Below are positions 1 through 11,741 of a stretch of DNA of 64,000 nucleotides, one piece after another. Where the stretch lies: contig JAHLEZ010000022.1 in NCBI GenBank assembly GCA_020726505.1, positions 806,001 to 870,000 on the forward strand, given 5' to 3'. The notes beneath the pieces are model-generated. The model did no database searches. It saw nothing but the letters and a program-made list of their open reading frames with translations, and was not told the origin of the DNA. This DNA is from Leptodontidium sp. MPI-SDFR-AT-0119 (Eukaryota; Ascomycota; Leotiomycetes; Helotiales; Leptodontidiaceae). The position numbers and the translations under genes were made by a program. Positions within the stretch are counted from its first letter, which is position 1; every line of letters starts with the position of its first letter.

Positions 1-441
1 AAATGCTGACACAAGTCGATTCTAAAACTAGGGATTTTCAGAGCGTCAGTGTTGCTGTTATCATTATGTTTCACCATTATTGTTTAGAACGCGAATTCCT
101 GTCTGCCATCTGCATGTCATTACAAAGTTGGGAGGCGATGCTCACGTGATACTCGAATGAACTTGACTTCTTCTTGAATCGAGCTGTTATACTTGTTTTC
201 CAAGACACGATGAGGTACTATACTATCGCAGACTATTAGATCGTACTAACGGTCAGCATATTATCCATATGTATGCGAATCCTCAAACCCTATCCCACCC
301 CGGCTTCACCTCGGACTCATCCCCACATCTCAACCCCACCCCAACCCACAAACTTCGACTTTTTGCAAATTCCTCTGCCCTATACAAAACCAAATAAGCA
401 GAACCAATCATATCAGCAGACATATCAGCAGATAGACAACA
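1..441. other. Intergenic, upstream flank of the tRNA gene
   Basis: No coding region is supported here. A TATA-like TATACA lies at 381-386, about 60 bp upstream of the tRNA 5' end. A 12-bp direct repeat (CATATCAGCAGA) occurs at 409-420 and 421-432, immediately upstream of the tRNA. Short ORFs on both strands lack recognisable content. Confidence 0.6.
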
Positions 442-479
442 TCTTCTGTGGCGCAATTGGCTAGCGCGTTCGACTGTTA

Positions 480-507
480 AAGATCTGGATTCATTCAGTG
501 ATTGCAA
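480..507 (+). other. tRNA intron 1, canonical 37/38 site
   Basis: A 28-nt insertion after the base 3' to anticodon GTT. This is the standard position for eukaryotic nuclear tRNA introns, which are cut by the SEN tRNA-splicing endonuclease. The exact edges can slide by a base because A residues flank both sides. Confidence 0.85.
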
Positions 508-523
508 ATCGAGAGGTTGGAGG

Positions 524-580
524 GTATGTTATCTACAACTTCATTCAAAGCAGTTGAGTTGTTACTAATGACATTAACAG
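524..580 (+). other. Non-canonical T-arm intron in tRNA-Asn, spliceosomal-like
   Basis: The 57-nt insert lies exactly between T-stem base 53 (G523) and T-loop base 54 (T581). It starts GTATGT, contains TACTAATGAC (563-572) as a near-perfect branch site 8-17 nt before the end, and finishes AACAG. These match the mRNA introns of this window (for example GTATGT donors at 7915, 8141 and 18134). Removing it restores GGAGG-TTCGAGC-CCTCC. Whether the spliceosome, the tRNA endonuclease or nothing removes it cannot be told from DNA. Confidence 0.8.
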
Positions 581-615
581 TTCGAGCCCTCCCAGAAGAG
601 TTATTCTTCGTTTCC

Positions 616-628
616 TTTTTGTTTTTTT
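616..628 (+). terminator. Oligo-T RNA polymerase III terminator
   Basis: T5 at 616-620 and T7 at 622-628 lie 16 nt downstream of the tRNA 3' end. Such runs are the usual Pol III stop signal and support Pol III transcription of the upstream tRNA. No T4 run occurs inside the tRNA gene or either intron. Confidence 0.75.
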
Positions 629-1177
629 GTCAGTTCTTGCATATTGAGCAGGTTCGGTGGAGAAGCCGGAGAAAGCTCCACTTGAAAGATTTGTTTTCTC
701 CCTTTTTATTATTAATGAGATAGAGTTATTGTTAACTTCAGTTCCTCTGCTGTTTTTTTATTAGAGGTCATATTTCACGTGTCTTAGTCTCTTCGAGTAA
801 CACTGAGTGGGACTCCAAATCTTAGAAGCGAATTGACAAGAGGATCCCAGACCAGACCAGACCTCCAGACCTGTATTCTTTTAGAATCACGTAACATATT
901 CCCGGTTTCTCTTATTGTGGGTATCCGTACAAAATTCAAGATTTCGAACATCCCGCGCGACGAATCGATTTGTCGAAAATTAAAGTATACTCGTCTCCTG
1001 GGTTGGACCAAGCCACTTCTCCCTCCATCGAGTATTCCCCTCGGTAAGATTCTGTATCAAATGATTCTTCTCTACAAGTAGCATCTAGCCCTCTAATTCC
1101 TGGACGGGCAACTCCTCGATATGTTTCAAGAACCACTGCCTGCATTCCTCTCATCCCTCAAACCACTTCTCCTGATT
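629..1177. other. Intergenic, nothing recognised
   Basis: Only short overlapping ORFs without recognisable motifs occur. No RNA gene was identified. Confidence 0.5.
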
Positions 1178-1392
1178 CTAGACCGACGTCTCGATCAGTT
1201 TCAAAACATATCGGCGTTGCCCGAATTTTCGCATTGTCTCGCCATCGGTTAGGGGGATTCGCTCCTGCGTTTTGTAGATGTCGTATTGATGGATGAGGTA
1301 TATGACGATGATGGCATCGACGACGAAGCGTGCGAGGAAGATGCAGCTGGAGCAGAACAAATCGGATATGATTGACATTGACCCCGAATTGG
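1178..1392 (-). CDS. Orphan exon-like segment encoding a hydrophobic peptide
   Basis: On the minus strand an open frame of about 71 codons ends at TAG (1180-1178). It has C-ending, gene-like codons and a hydrophobic stretch (around FVVDAIIVIYLI) flanked by charged residues, as in a membrane segment. A plausible acceptor (ATTCTAG) lies just upstream and a possible donor (GTACCA) at 1442, giving a 50-nt intron. The preceding exon is not convincing: the frame that would splice in phase meets a stop about 55 nt upstream. It could be the last exon of a small membrane-protein gene, a gene relic, or chance. No family is recognised. Confidence 0.28.
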
Positions 1393-1514
1393 CTAGAATG
1401 ATCAAGTGAAGAAATGCGTTTGAGATTTAGCTGAATTGGTACGTTCTGGCTTTTTGAACGTAAAAAGATCTCCAAGTGAGCGAAAATTCCAAACTCATTT
1501 GGGGGATGTTGCAT

Positions 1515-4500
1515 TTATTGACCGCAGATTTTTAGGCGACTTTCGTTTAAGCGTCCGGCCTTGGAAATCTGGGTCCTTTACACCTATTTCATGCTAGGTT
1601 CTTATTAAGTACGAACTATAGTTTTAAGCGCCCTTCGCAGTATTTTTACATAACCCACAACAGAGTATTCATATAAGCACCAGAACCTGTCCACCCCATC
1701 TCCTCTATAAGTCCACCACTCCTTGTGTGCCCCTGGTACCGCAGCCATATTTTGGAGAACCTAGATCCTCTTCCACACTAAAGAATTAGATTCTGAAGCT
1801 TCTCCTAGTTGTGTAGAGACTATTCTGGCATCTACCAGAATGGCAAACACCCGCCCCGGAGATCGGAATATTGCCAGCGAGGTTTTCCCCAGGTTAAGAA
1901 ATCACACATGACCGATGCATTTCTTTGAATGCAAAGGCCGCCCAATTTAGTTTTCGTAGGATTACAACCTGGAAGTGGAGACGGGGGGTTTCCTTAGAAA
2001 TTTGGTCCGCAGCGCGTCAATCTAGTTACTATCTAGCTTTGGATGAGTCTTATTCACTCCCACAGATCACTTTTCCACTTACTCATCGGAAGGCTAAAAC
2101 CCCACAAGTTGAATTTCCCAAAAATCCGGAGGATGATGAAGGGTCTACGAGGCGGGCCAAATTCGTCTCCAATGAAGCGAAGACTGGTCCTCAGTTACCT
2201 ACCTTTCGCTATCTTTACTACCTAGGTATATCCATGAGCGAGAGCCTGTTTAAAGTCTCTAAATAATTTCAGAACATTCATTGACTTTAAGGAAGAGCCG
2301 AATCCAGGCTTGAGCAAGCCTTAGTTTTTGATCTTTAGAGTGAGTTGGAAGTGGAGTAGAGGTAGTAACTCCTGTCGCTGCACCGGAGACGAATTTGGCG
2401 ATCCTTGTTATCTCGTTATATAAGAATTCCCAAAGACATCCACCATGAGCCATTATAAATTAATGTAACGACCTCATTCAGCTTGATACTTGTAAGTGTT
2501 TCTTTAAGTCCTACATTCACGCAGAACTCTCAGAGCCGTTCGCATGAAGTCGGAACACGTACTATTCTAACCCCTTCTTTAATCATTGTCCATCTTTTAA
2601 TCAGGACGTATCACTAAATCCTCTCTTACAACATCACATATGTGCCCGTCAACTCTTACCACTTATCCGTGAAGAGTTCTCAACTGCAATGGGATCTTCA
2701 CTCTCTATACTGCCAAAGAGATGAGAAATGAGTCTTTCCTTTCCATGTCCTTAAACTAGTTCCTCTCCTATCATGTCGGCCACTAAACAGACCGCACGTA
2801 CTTAGTCACAAGTCCTGCGATACATCCTGCATGCTAGGCAGGTAACCGTCACACAAGGCCGTTGAACAAGCTTGATTCAGCTTGCTGTTGTACTGTACTG
2901 TACTCCAGGACCGGCTGTGGTCTGTGAAGCCATATCGTCCGTCATCCCCGAGAATGCCACCGCGGTACTTGTTTTGTGCAGGATGGCGCAGGTCCTGCAT
3001 GGGAATGCGATGCGGTGGAGTCCACGAGGGATTGGTTGCTGGTTGATTGTAAATGATGATGCTGGGTCGGTAGATGTATGAAGGAAGGAAGGGAAAGGGA
3101 GGTCGTGCGATGCGTGGCATCGCTGTTGTGCGCTGTTGTGCGTGATGCTGTGCGATGGAAGACGGGTCGAAGGGTTGTGGAAGATGTATGTCTCTGTGAC
3201 TGGGGATGGAAAAGCTCAAAGATATCAGGCCGACACGGTAGGAGGAGTAGTGGGTAGTTGAATTCGTTAGGGCGGTGCGGTGGGTTTTGGTGCTGTGCTG
3301 TGTATGTGGTGCGCTGCATCGCATTGCCATGCTTGTTTTCTGGCTGTACTTCATAGGATTCGATGCAGTGCTGTATGCTGTGCTTGATGCAGGAACGAGG
3401 ACAGCCGGCTGTGACGATGGGGCTGAGTATCCATCATGTTCCTGGGTATCCATCAACGGATGTGCATACTTTCTCCCGGGCGTGTGCCTTGCAGCAAGTA
3501 ACCGCAGCGCAGTCCAGTGTATCTCAAATCGACGGTTCTGGGAATCGGGAACGGACAGGAACAGGATTTGGGGCCACGCTCGAAAAGATGTGAGGTTATC
3601 TTGCACTTTGGATCTGATCTGGTGTTCGGTTTGGTGTAGAATCTTCGGATGAGTCGTGCATCACCCATTCTCCGGCCAATCCATCCATCCATCCATCTAG
3701 AAAGTTTGATAGAATGTCCTGGTACCTGCATGCATGCAGTCAAGCATGCCAGCCAGCCGCAGTTCCAGGGAAGTTAAGCGCCGACACGCAGATACTAATC
3801 CTAGTATAGATGAAATCTCACTATATTGGCATCCATGAACTATGATTCAGATGCAGATGTGGTGTGGATGGTGGGTGGGTGGGGAAGTAGATTGCTTGCA
3901 TATTGGCATGTATGTAGCCTGTAGCGGGGTGGGTTTGAAGGAGGAGGGAAGGGGAGATTATGCAGGGAGATAAGAGAGTGCTACTACGGAGTAATTCAAG
4001 CGCGTGTATGCGCGTGATTATGTTTGTACTTTACAGTACTTATGGTATGTAGCCTGGATGACAGGTACTGCCGCTGTGCATGCATACGTACCTAGGTAGA
4101 TTGGGGGAGGGGAGGGCCGCGCTTGTGAGGCTGGTGCGTGTGAGGGGGTGAGATGGGCAGGGGAAATGGCAAGATGAGCAAGGAATATGTGTATTTGTGA
4201 TTGTGTAATGGAAGGTCCTTTGTGCGATGGAAGGAAGGATTTGGTGTCAGTGGAGGGTAGGGTAGGTGCCGGTGGAGAGATTGGAAAATAAAATGGAACT
4301 GAGGTACAGCAACGGCGAAGTACTGCACTAGGTGGAAAAGCGAAATGTCGTCCCTACCTGCATTCTGGTTTCCGATCATTGGAGGAGGTGGACAAAGCCT
4401 TCGCCTATTGCTATTGCCTCGATGCAGTGCAGTAGTAGCCAACTTCATGCTCAGTCCTCAGTAGTCACTCTATCCAGATCTTTCAGCCAGCCTCTCTCCT

Positions 4501-6900
4501 CTTGCTTCTTTGTCTGTGAGCAATCACGATGACATCCCGCTCGACTATCTGTATGTCATGTCCTTGCATGCCGTACAATGCAAGTACGAAGCAGATTGGT
4601 GGTCCTGGAAATTGTTGCATCTCGCATGGTGGGGGAGGGGAGGGGGATTGTTCGTCTCACGAAACAAGAGATGTGAAGTTAAAAATAGATCTATTTTTAG
4701 ATAGAACCCTGAACAGAACGGACGTGCATGTTTTAGCGTGCGGGTGGCTGGAGCCTCATTTGTGTGGGAGCAGGGATGTGACTCGAGACTGTGAGGATGG
4801 TTGGCGGAGAGGGTTGATGAGATGGAGAGATGAATGGGATATGGTAGGGGTATGTGTGTAAGACGGGATGTTTTGTTATTCAGAATTTCGATTTTGCGTC
4901 TTGGTTGGTGGAGATGCAGTTGTCAATGTGATTGTTTTGACAGTGATGCAGAAGGTCATTCATTGCTGGCTTGGCATTGGCATCGCATCTTCCCCACCTC
5001 TCTCGTCTACGTACGGCGGACGTTGCAAAAGTAGGATTGATAATTTGTAAATCGTGCTCCAGTCTGCCTGCTGGAAATACAGCGCGGAATAATAATAAAC
5101 TTCTTACTGTATCTCGGTATTTATGCTTCCCGACTGCGAGATCTGCCTTGAGCGAATGGAGTCGTAATCGCTTACACAAGATGCCAAGAAAGACTCATCA
5201 ACATCAACTTGAGATGAAGCTAGAGAGATATGGAATAACGATGACCGGGAGGATGGAAGCCGGGTCATTGAGAGGGTCGAAATCAAGTTGAAGAATTATT
5301 TAATGTGATGTGATGATGGGTCGCATACTCATGACCATGTTGGACAGGAATACACGGCGCCGTGTTACTCACAACTGTTGCAACGGCTGCGTTTCATGTT
5401 CTATGGTAGAAAGACCGAGGCAGATTTCTCTGTTCCTACCATCTCAATCGTGTATATTGGTATGCAAAGATAGAAGTCTGCCCGTTTTCGGTGTTCCAAA
5501 TCCCAATCCCCAGTTCTTCGTCTCCCGACCGAGAAATCCGTAAAGGGTACGTTCCAATGTGATTGTGGTGTTGGATATCGTGGGCCACAGAGCAGGGCCG
5601 GTACTCGGTATCGAGTGAATGAAACGAAACAATCTGCTATCCGATCTCTGTATGGTCTGCTCTCGTCTGTACGTGCTGCAAGTGACAGTACCTGCATATG
5701 TTCCTGTACGAATCGACGAGAATAGAACCTTTCAGTCCCTGGGAACGGAATTTCCCTGAGAGAGCATGTACGGCCATGCAATGCAGACAAGCTAGCAAGA
5801 GAGGAAACAGGGCTGAAAATCCGGTAACACTGCAGAACAGTTCTTCTGGAAGAACACGGGGTCGCATCCCCTTCTACTCGAGTGTGTGTGATTTGACCGG
5901 ACCCCAGGAGGGACATCTTCAGAAAATCTCAATATGTGTGTGACACAGAAGAGGCACGGAATGTGGGAGGTCGAGTTATCTGCAGCTAATTTGCTGCTTC
6001 AACCCCTTGTCGGTAATATGGACAAATAGAGCTTGAAGAGGGCTATTTTGGGACCTTTCTTATGCAGGGAATGGCAAGGGGTCGCTCGTTCAGCCAATGG
6101 CAGGGGGGCTGCTGACAGCGCTGGACGTCGGGTAGGGCTTGTGCAGCCAGTCAGAAGGAAAGGGCTTGCAGCGCTGGGCGCTTAGGGAGAAAACGGTGAT
6201 GAAGAAGGGAGTTATGGTGCAGTGGTGGATTTGGTCTGCCGTAGTTTTTGCCATCAATGCAGCAAATGGAGATGTGCTGAAGACAGGAGAGGATGATCAT
6301 ACAGAAGCTTGATGGGAGGAAACAGACTTTTCGATAGGCAGTTTCTGCGGACAACGTGAGGAAGGTGGTTTGGCTTGCCCCCATAAAAGGACCCAGCTTT
6401 CACTCTATGAGTTATGCGATACAATTTTGAATGCCGTTTTGCCGGCCTTTTGATTCCCTCGCTTCCCGTTGAGAGTCATGAAGATATAAAACAAAGTCAG
6501 GAGTGAAGTGATCAAAAGAAACAAGCGATATGCAATAGCTGATTGGGTGGGCCGAGGAGAGTGAAGACTGCTTCTCAAGCTGTCATAGGTCGGCCTGGAA
6601 GTAGCCTCAATTTATGGAGAAGCCGGTTTTGACAGCTGATACGTCGCTCAAGCTTCTAACGGCCGTTTGGACTGGCGTTGCAGGAGATGACTGGCTGAAA
6701 GGGGAAATGTGGTGGAGTCTTGGTTCGTGAATGGTTAGAAATGCAGTGCCTAGGCCTACCTTGGTGGATGGTGAAAGGTTGACTGATGGAGCTTTGAATT
6801 GAATGCACGCTTTGAAGCAAGCAAGTGAGTGATGAGGTAGGTGGTGAAGTGAAGAAAGAAGTGACTCCATACAGATGATTCACAGATGAAATCATACTTT
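1515..6900. other. Long gene-poor region
   Basis: About 5.4 kb without a supportable gene. Long ORFs, such as 266 codons on the minus strand at 3606-2806, are low-complexity shadows with no gene-like exons or motifs. The stretch 2900-4300 is GT/TG-rich on the plus strand, with short runs such as ATCCATCCATCC near 3680 and TGCATGCATG near 3728. No transposon, tRNA or rRNA was seen. Confidence 0.5.
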
Positions 6901-7858
6901 CGCATAAATAAACTCGCCTCACAAGCTTAACTATTCCATCTTGTCTTCAACCTTTACACTCGCCTTATTTGCGTGCCAGCCAGCCTTGCTTTCACATCAT
7001 GTAACCAAACTTCAACAGTCAGTCCAGTCCAGTCCAGCAGTCAGTCCAGTCTTGTCGGGCCGGTCCATCCTCCCCTCCGTATGGTGTGGGACGAGGGAAG
7101 GTAACATACGGCGACCTGGATCCTCAAACAACGCACTTCCACGCCCGGCCACTGCCACTGCTTCCGCTTCCATCTCTTCTCCCGCCAAGCCCACCCCGTA
7201 CCAAGCCAACTCGCCCAGCCAGTTGTCTTTCTCCCACACTCTTCAACACCCACCTCCCCTCCCTCCCTCCCAACTCTCCGACCACCACCATCTCTATATT
7301 TAGCATCGCGATCCTCTATCGTCTATCAGCCCGGCACAAGTCAATATCAACACCACAAAAAAGTCCCCAGAGCTGCATCCAGGTACCGTCCCACGTACAG
7401 CACTGCTGCTGCTTCTCTATAACACCAACGCGCGCCCCCGTCCAGCAGATCCAACGCCATCCCCGCTGTATCACGATTCGAACTGTTTCAGTCAGGCCTT
7501 CCTTTCCATTTCCCATTCTACTGTATCTGCATCTGTGAAGCCAGCCAGCAGCCTAGACAAAGGTCCCAGACCTCCGGCGCATCCAGTCTCTCCCTCAGCA
7601 GCAATCTCCCTTCTGTCTCGACTCGATCAACACCACGCCGTGCACGTTGCCGGTGTCTGTACTCTAGTTTCCTTGTTGTCGCAGACTCTGCTTTCATGTG
7701 TGCGATCGTGCGCCAGCATTGAGCCAACCACCAGCCGATAGCTACATCAGGCTGTTTCATTCCTCCACAACCTACCACCTGTGCTTCCGCCACCGCTCGA
7801 GGAACTGGATCAATTCACAGAAACCTCTCAGCTTCCGCAAGATCGGCGCGTCGCCGCG
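6901..7858 (+). promoter_or_regulatory. Probable promoter and long 5' leader of the MADS-box gene
   Basis: This CT- and CA-rich stretch precedes the MADS start. It contains CAGTCCAGTCCAGT-type repeats (7018-7050) and pyrimidine-rich blocks (7140-7300) typical of fungal core promoters and leaders. Several ATGs occur, so upstream ORFs are possible. No defined factor site is claimed. Confidence 0.4.
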
Positions 7859-9780
7859 ATGGGAAGAAGAAAGATTGAGATCAAGGCCATCAAGGATGAT
7901 CGGAATCGCTCAGTGTATGTCTGCCTGCTACCCAGCCTGCTCTGCTTTACTCTCGAAACATCTGCTAATCAAAGTTTTTGCAGAACCTTCCTCAAGCGCA
8001 AAGGCGGTTTGTTCAAGAAGGCGCATGAGCTTTCCGTTCTCTGTTCCGTCGATGTCGCAGTTATAATCTTTGGGAACAATAAGAAGCTGTACGAGTACTC
8101 GAGTAGTGATATTGGAGAGATATTGACGAGATATCAATACGTATGTTTGCCCTCCAGAGCGCACGGATAGGAACTGACAATTACTAGTATGGAGGGGCCA
8201 GCGAGCACAAAGGTCCGGCAGACTTCAGTGGGAAGGGAAAGATGGACGACGATGACGACGACGACGATGGATCTGGACCTTCCCATCATGGCTCAGTCGA
8301 GCCTCAAATGATGCCTCCTCAATTCCAGAATCAAGCCGCTTTCCAGCATATCCGACATCAAACTCCATCTGCCTCTCCTCCGATTCCTAATGGCGTCTTC
8401 CCACATCATCCACAACAGCGTCAACATACTCCACAACCGCAACCTGGATCTCGACCATCCTCAAGAAACGGCCCCCGAAGAACAAGCTCCAACCTCGTCC
8501 CCCAACAGCAGCAACAACATCCTCATCCTACACCTCCCAATGGATATGCATTCATGCCAAATCCAGCTATATACAATCCTCATAACGGTCCAAATATCCC
8601 ACCACATGGCCTGCCACAGCATATGCAACAGGGTCCACAGATGCAGCAAGGTCCTCCGCAGGGCGTTCCACAGCAAGGTGGGCCACAATATCCAAATTAC
8701 GGCGCCCCTCCTCAGCAACATCCTCACCCGCAGCAAGTCCAACAACTTTATGCTGAAGAACAGCGAAGAGCTTCTATGCCTCCAGCTTTCCCTCAACAAG
8801 AACGACCACAATCGAGATCTCCACCTCAGCCACAACAACAACAGCCTCCTCAACAACCACCTCAGCAAGAGCAAGAGGAGCAACAGCCTGCACCTCAGCA
8901 AATGCTTGAGCCCGTGAAGAGGATGTCAGTGAAATCTCGAAGTATTTTCACGCCAATCGATGAATCTCGGTCCATATTGTCACAGCACTGGGCATCCTCG
9001 ACTTCTAATACTGAGCCAACTCGTGAAGCACCTACGTCGAACAGAGCTCAATCTGTTGATGTTGGGGCTGTTACTCGTGTCAAGACCAACAACTCTCCGC
9101 CACCTGTTCGCGCTCAAACCCACAACAAGAATCGTAATGTTTCCATGTCCTCCATGTCTTCTATGCCGGATGGTTTTACCCCACCTTCACGAACAAACTC
9201 AGCTCAGCTTGGTGGTGGCAAGCGTCCAGTTTTGAAGGTTCAAATTCCAGACGAGCCATCAGATGGTGGAAGTGCAACGGCAGACTCAAATTCGAGTCCA
9301 CGTTCAAGCACCAATGCAACTGGCTCAAACGCTCGCCGGAATGGGCATACGAATTCGGACTCACACTCTTCCGGTGTCGTCTTACCACCGCCTTCACCTT
9401 CAGCTTCCGCTCTTCTATCTGCTGGTGCTTCTGGTCCGCCAAACCCTTTTGCCCGGCCTCATCCCGTCTCTCAGAATTCCCAAACCAACTCGAACAATGG
9501 GAATATGATTGACACTCCTGTCTCCGCTTTACCTTCGAGATTCATGAACAACGATTTCCTCCCTAGTCCAAGCAGTTTCTATCCTGATTGGAATTATCGA
9601 GGCAGTGACTCGAATACTTTGCCCAGTCCCCTCAACTTTGCAACTCCAGTTGTGGGGACTGGACCGAGCTTCTTAAGAGAAGACAGTGGCAGTCGAGATG
9701 GTGGGAATAATAGCAAGCGGAAAACTCCCGAGGTAGAAGGAGAGAGCAGCGATGCTAAAAGACCTAAACTCGATTCCTAA
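7859..9780 (+). CDS. rlm1: MEF2/Rlm1-type MADS-box transcription factor
   Basis: Exons 7859-7914, 7984-8140 and 8188-9780 give 601 aa. Both introns have GTATGT donors. Residues 1-60 form a MADS box starting [19 protein letters not shown], followed by [19 protein letters not shown] and a MEF2-like extension (YQYYGG...EHKGPADF). That start and extension match the fungal Rlm1/Smp1 class, which acts downstream of the cell-wall-integrity MAP kinase and binds AT-rich MEF2 sites in the nucleus. An eight-residue Asp run follows (about residue 91). The remainder is low-complexity, rich in Gln, Pro and Ser with many SP/TP sites suited to MAPK phosphorylation, ending in a basic KRKTPEVEG...KRPKLDS tail. 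The ATG fits because the MADS box begins at residue 1 in the family. Function in this species is inferred. Confidence 0.93.
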
Positions 9781-11741
9781 TCTTCTCCTACGACATCTTG
9801 TTCGCTTTTCAATCTCCGATTTCTGGATATGATATACCTTTTATACGAGTCTTCTCCATCTGGCTGGGGTTTCTGTTCTCTGGTGTGATGGCTATACCTT
9901 GTCATTCTCTGCATTGGGCGGTGTTTGCTTCTTTTCTGGCGTTTTCTTCTTCTTTATAGGGACGATCTGTTACCAGCGTGATGTTACTTGCGAGAGTCTA
10001 TCACGCGCGGTGCGAGGGGCTCAATTTTTGGTCAGAGGCGGATAAGATAAGAGGGCAAGTGTTGTATGATCGATACCCTTGCTTTCAGATGGATATTTTT
10101 CTTCGTGTGGCTGGTTGGCTTTTGTGGGGCAGAGAGGTCGTTGAGTTGTATCTGATCTGATCAAATGGGCATGGTGTTTTGCTGGCATGGCTTTAGGTGG
10201 GAGGGGAGGATTGTGGTCGTGTAGAGGGAGATCGGACCGAGAGGAGGCAAATATATATGCACGGCACGGCGCAGTGAGGATCCTTCGATGTAGTTTGTGT
10301 GAATGAAAGATCATGAAAAGCTCCCTTTTTCCAATATTTTGGTTGTTGTTGATATTGCTTTATTGAGCATTCTCCCATCTAAAGACGTGAGCAAGCCTAG
10401 TAGATAGTTTCTGCGGCTCCAGTTCTGAGTCTTGCGACACCCAGCCAGCCGCCTGTGAAGTTTGAGTCACTGGAATGGACGGATCTCTGATCAGTCTGGG
10501 CCACAACGTATTTTATCTCTTATGTTTGATTGGAAGGATAAACAAGAATAATCAATTCAGTTGATGCTAGCTAGAGACCGAAGATTCGCTTGAAATGAGA
10601 TGGGTTTCGCGATGGTGCTTACTTGTACATCATACCTAGATCTACGGAATATGCCAATTGTGAAGGTGAAGAATTGAAAAAGGGGCTTAAGCGAGCGAGG
10701 TAGGCCACACTTACTTCAGCGGGCTGGATTACGATACAGACAGACCGTTTGTTTGGTTCCATGTCTTGATCTAAAGAGAGTGAATTACGTAGGCACGCAG
10801 CTTGGCGGACGATAGAGCGGTGATAGAGATTGAATATGGGCGTGGAAAGTTACGGAATGGTGGTCCGTCGTCTTATATACTGATACTGCATATCTGGGCT
10901 GCTAAGGCGCGTTCGTGGGTGGATTGGTTATGATTTGCAATGTTGTGCTATATGTCTCGCCCTCCTCTGGGCATCTTAATGTGTGCTTTTAAAAACATAC
11001 AGTCATGGCAATGAAATGACCAACTTGGTCATCCAGAGCTGTTCTGGTCTGGTCTCATCACAATGCCAATGTAATCAACTTTATGAACGCCAATTACGCC
11101 CTTAAGCGGAAATCAGTCCCATTCATGGTTTCTACTGCACGACTAATATCATATCTAAACCTCTCTAGCGTCGTCCTGTCCTGTTTCAAGCAACAAGGCT
11201 AACTCGACCATATTGAGTTACATTTGGCGTACCTTAAGTTGCGATACTGGTGAGGATAAGAAACGGCTAGTGAATGTCTATGAATGATTTTTGGAGGAAG
11301 TAGCTACACTGTTGAGGTGATGTAACTGTACATTACAATGATTTCATTGCCAGGATGCCCAAAAGCCACATTCACTGGCAGACACCTGAGCCCATCTGGA
11401 GGTGTAAATCGCTTCATTTGGTTGACAAGCACTTGGGGTGGCCGAACATCGAAGCCGGAAATATACGGAGCATTGCAGATTTTCTTGTCATCTCGAGTGC
11501 TGCCACGCTAGCGGCGCAACCGACTTTATATCGAGTGAGCTTATGCCTATCACTCGTCTTGAGATTCCTTTCGTCGAAGGGCGTCTGTTTGGGCTTGGGT
11601 GTTGTTTTGAGAGTCAAATGGTTTGTTGCCAAATTTTTAATATCGATTCTTTTGATGAGTGTTCGGGTTATTGAGCGAGGGGAGCTTCGTCAGGGGAGAT
11701 CTTGGCTGGTGCTTCCCGCTGCTTCCTGAATAGATGGTGAT
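9781..11741. other. Intergenic, no gene supported
   Basis: The 3' flank of the MADS gene plus about 2 kb without a convincing ORF, tRNA or transposon. A 124-codon plus-strand ORF at 11355-11729 has no recognisable features and is probably chance. Confidence 0.5.

Larger units (their letters stand above)
442..600 (+). tRNA. tRNA-Asn (anticodon GTT) with two introns
   Basis: The exons 442-479, 508-523 and 581-600 join into a 74-nt tRNA. The acceptor stem pairs 7/7 (TCTTCTG at 442-448 with CAGAAGA at 593-599) with discriminator G600. The D-stem is GCGC/GCGC (451-454, 464-467). The anticodon stem TTCGA (469-473) pairs with TCGAG (509-513, one G-U). The loop CTGTTAA carries anticodon GTT at 476-478. 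The variable loop is AGGTT, and the T-stem GGAGG (519-523) pairs with CCTCC (588-592) around the loop TTCGAGC. The exons closely resemble eukaryotic tRNA-Asn, including the D-arm GCGCAATTGGCTAGCGC. The first intron (480-507) sits at the normal 37/38 site; the second (524-580) interrupts the T-arm between 53 and 54. Perfect stems argue against a decayed copy. A pseudogene recently hit by an insertion remains possible. Confidence 0.88.

Noticed and set aside
2806..3606. 266-codon minus-strand open frame
   Set aside because: Low-complexity Ser/His/Pro/Thr composition from GT-rich DNA, overlapped by long frames on the plus strand, with no domain, signal or intron pattern.
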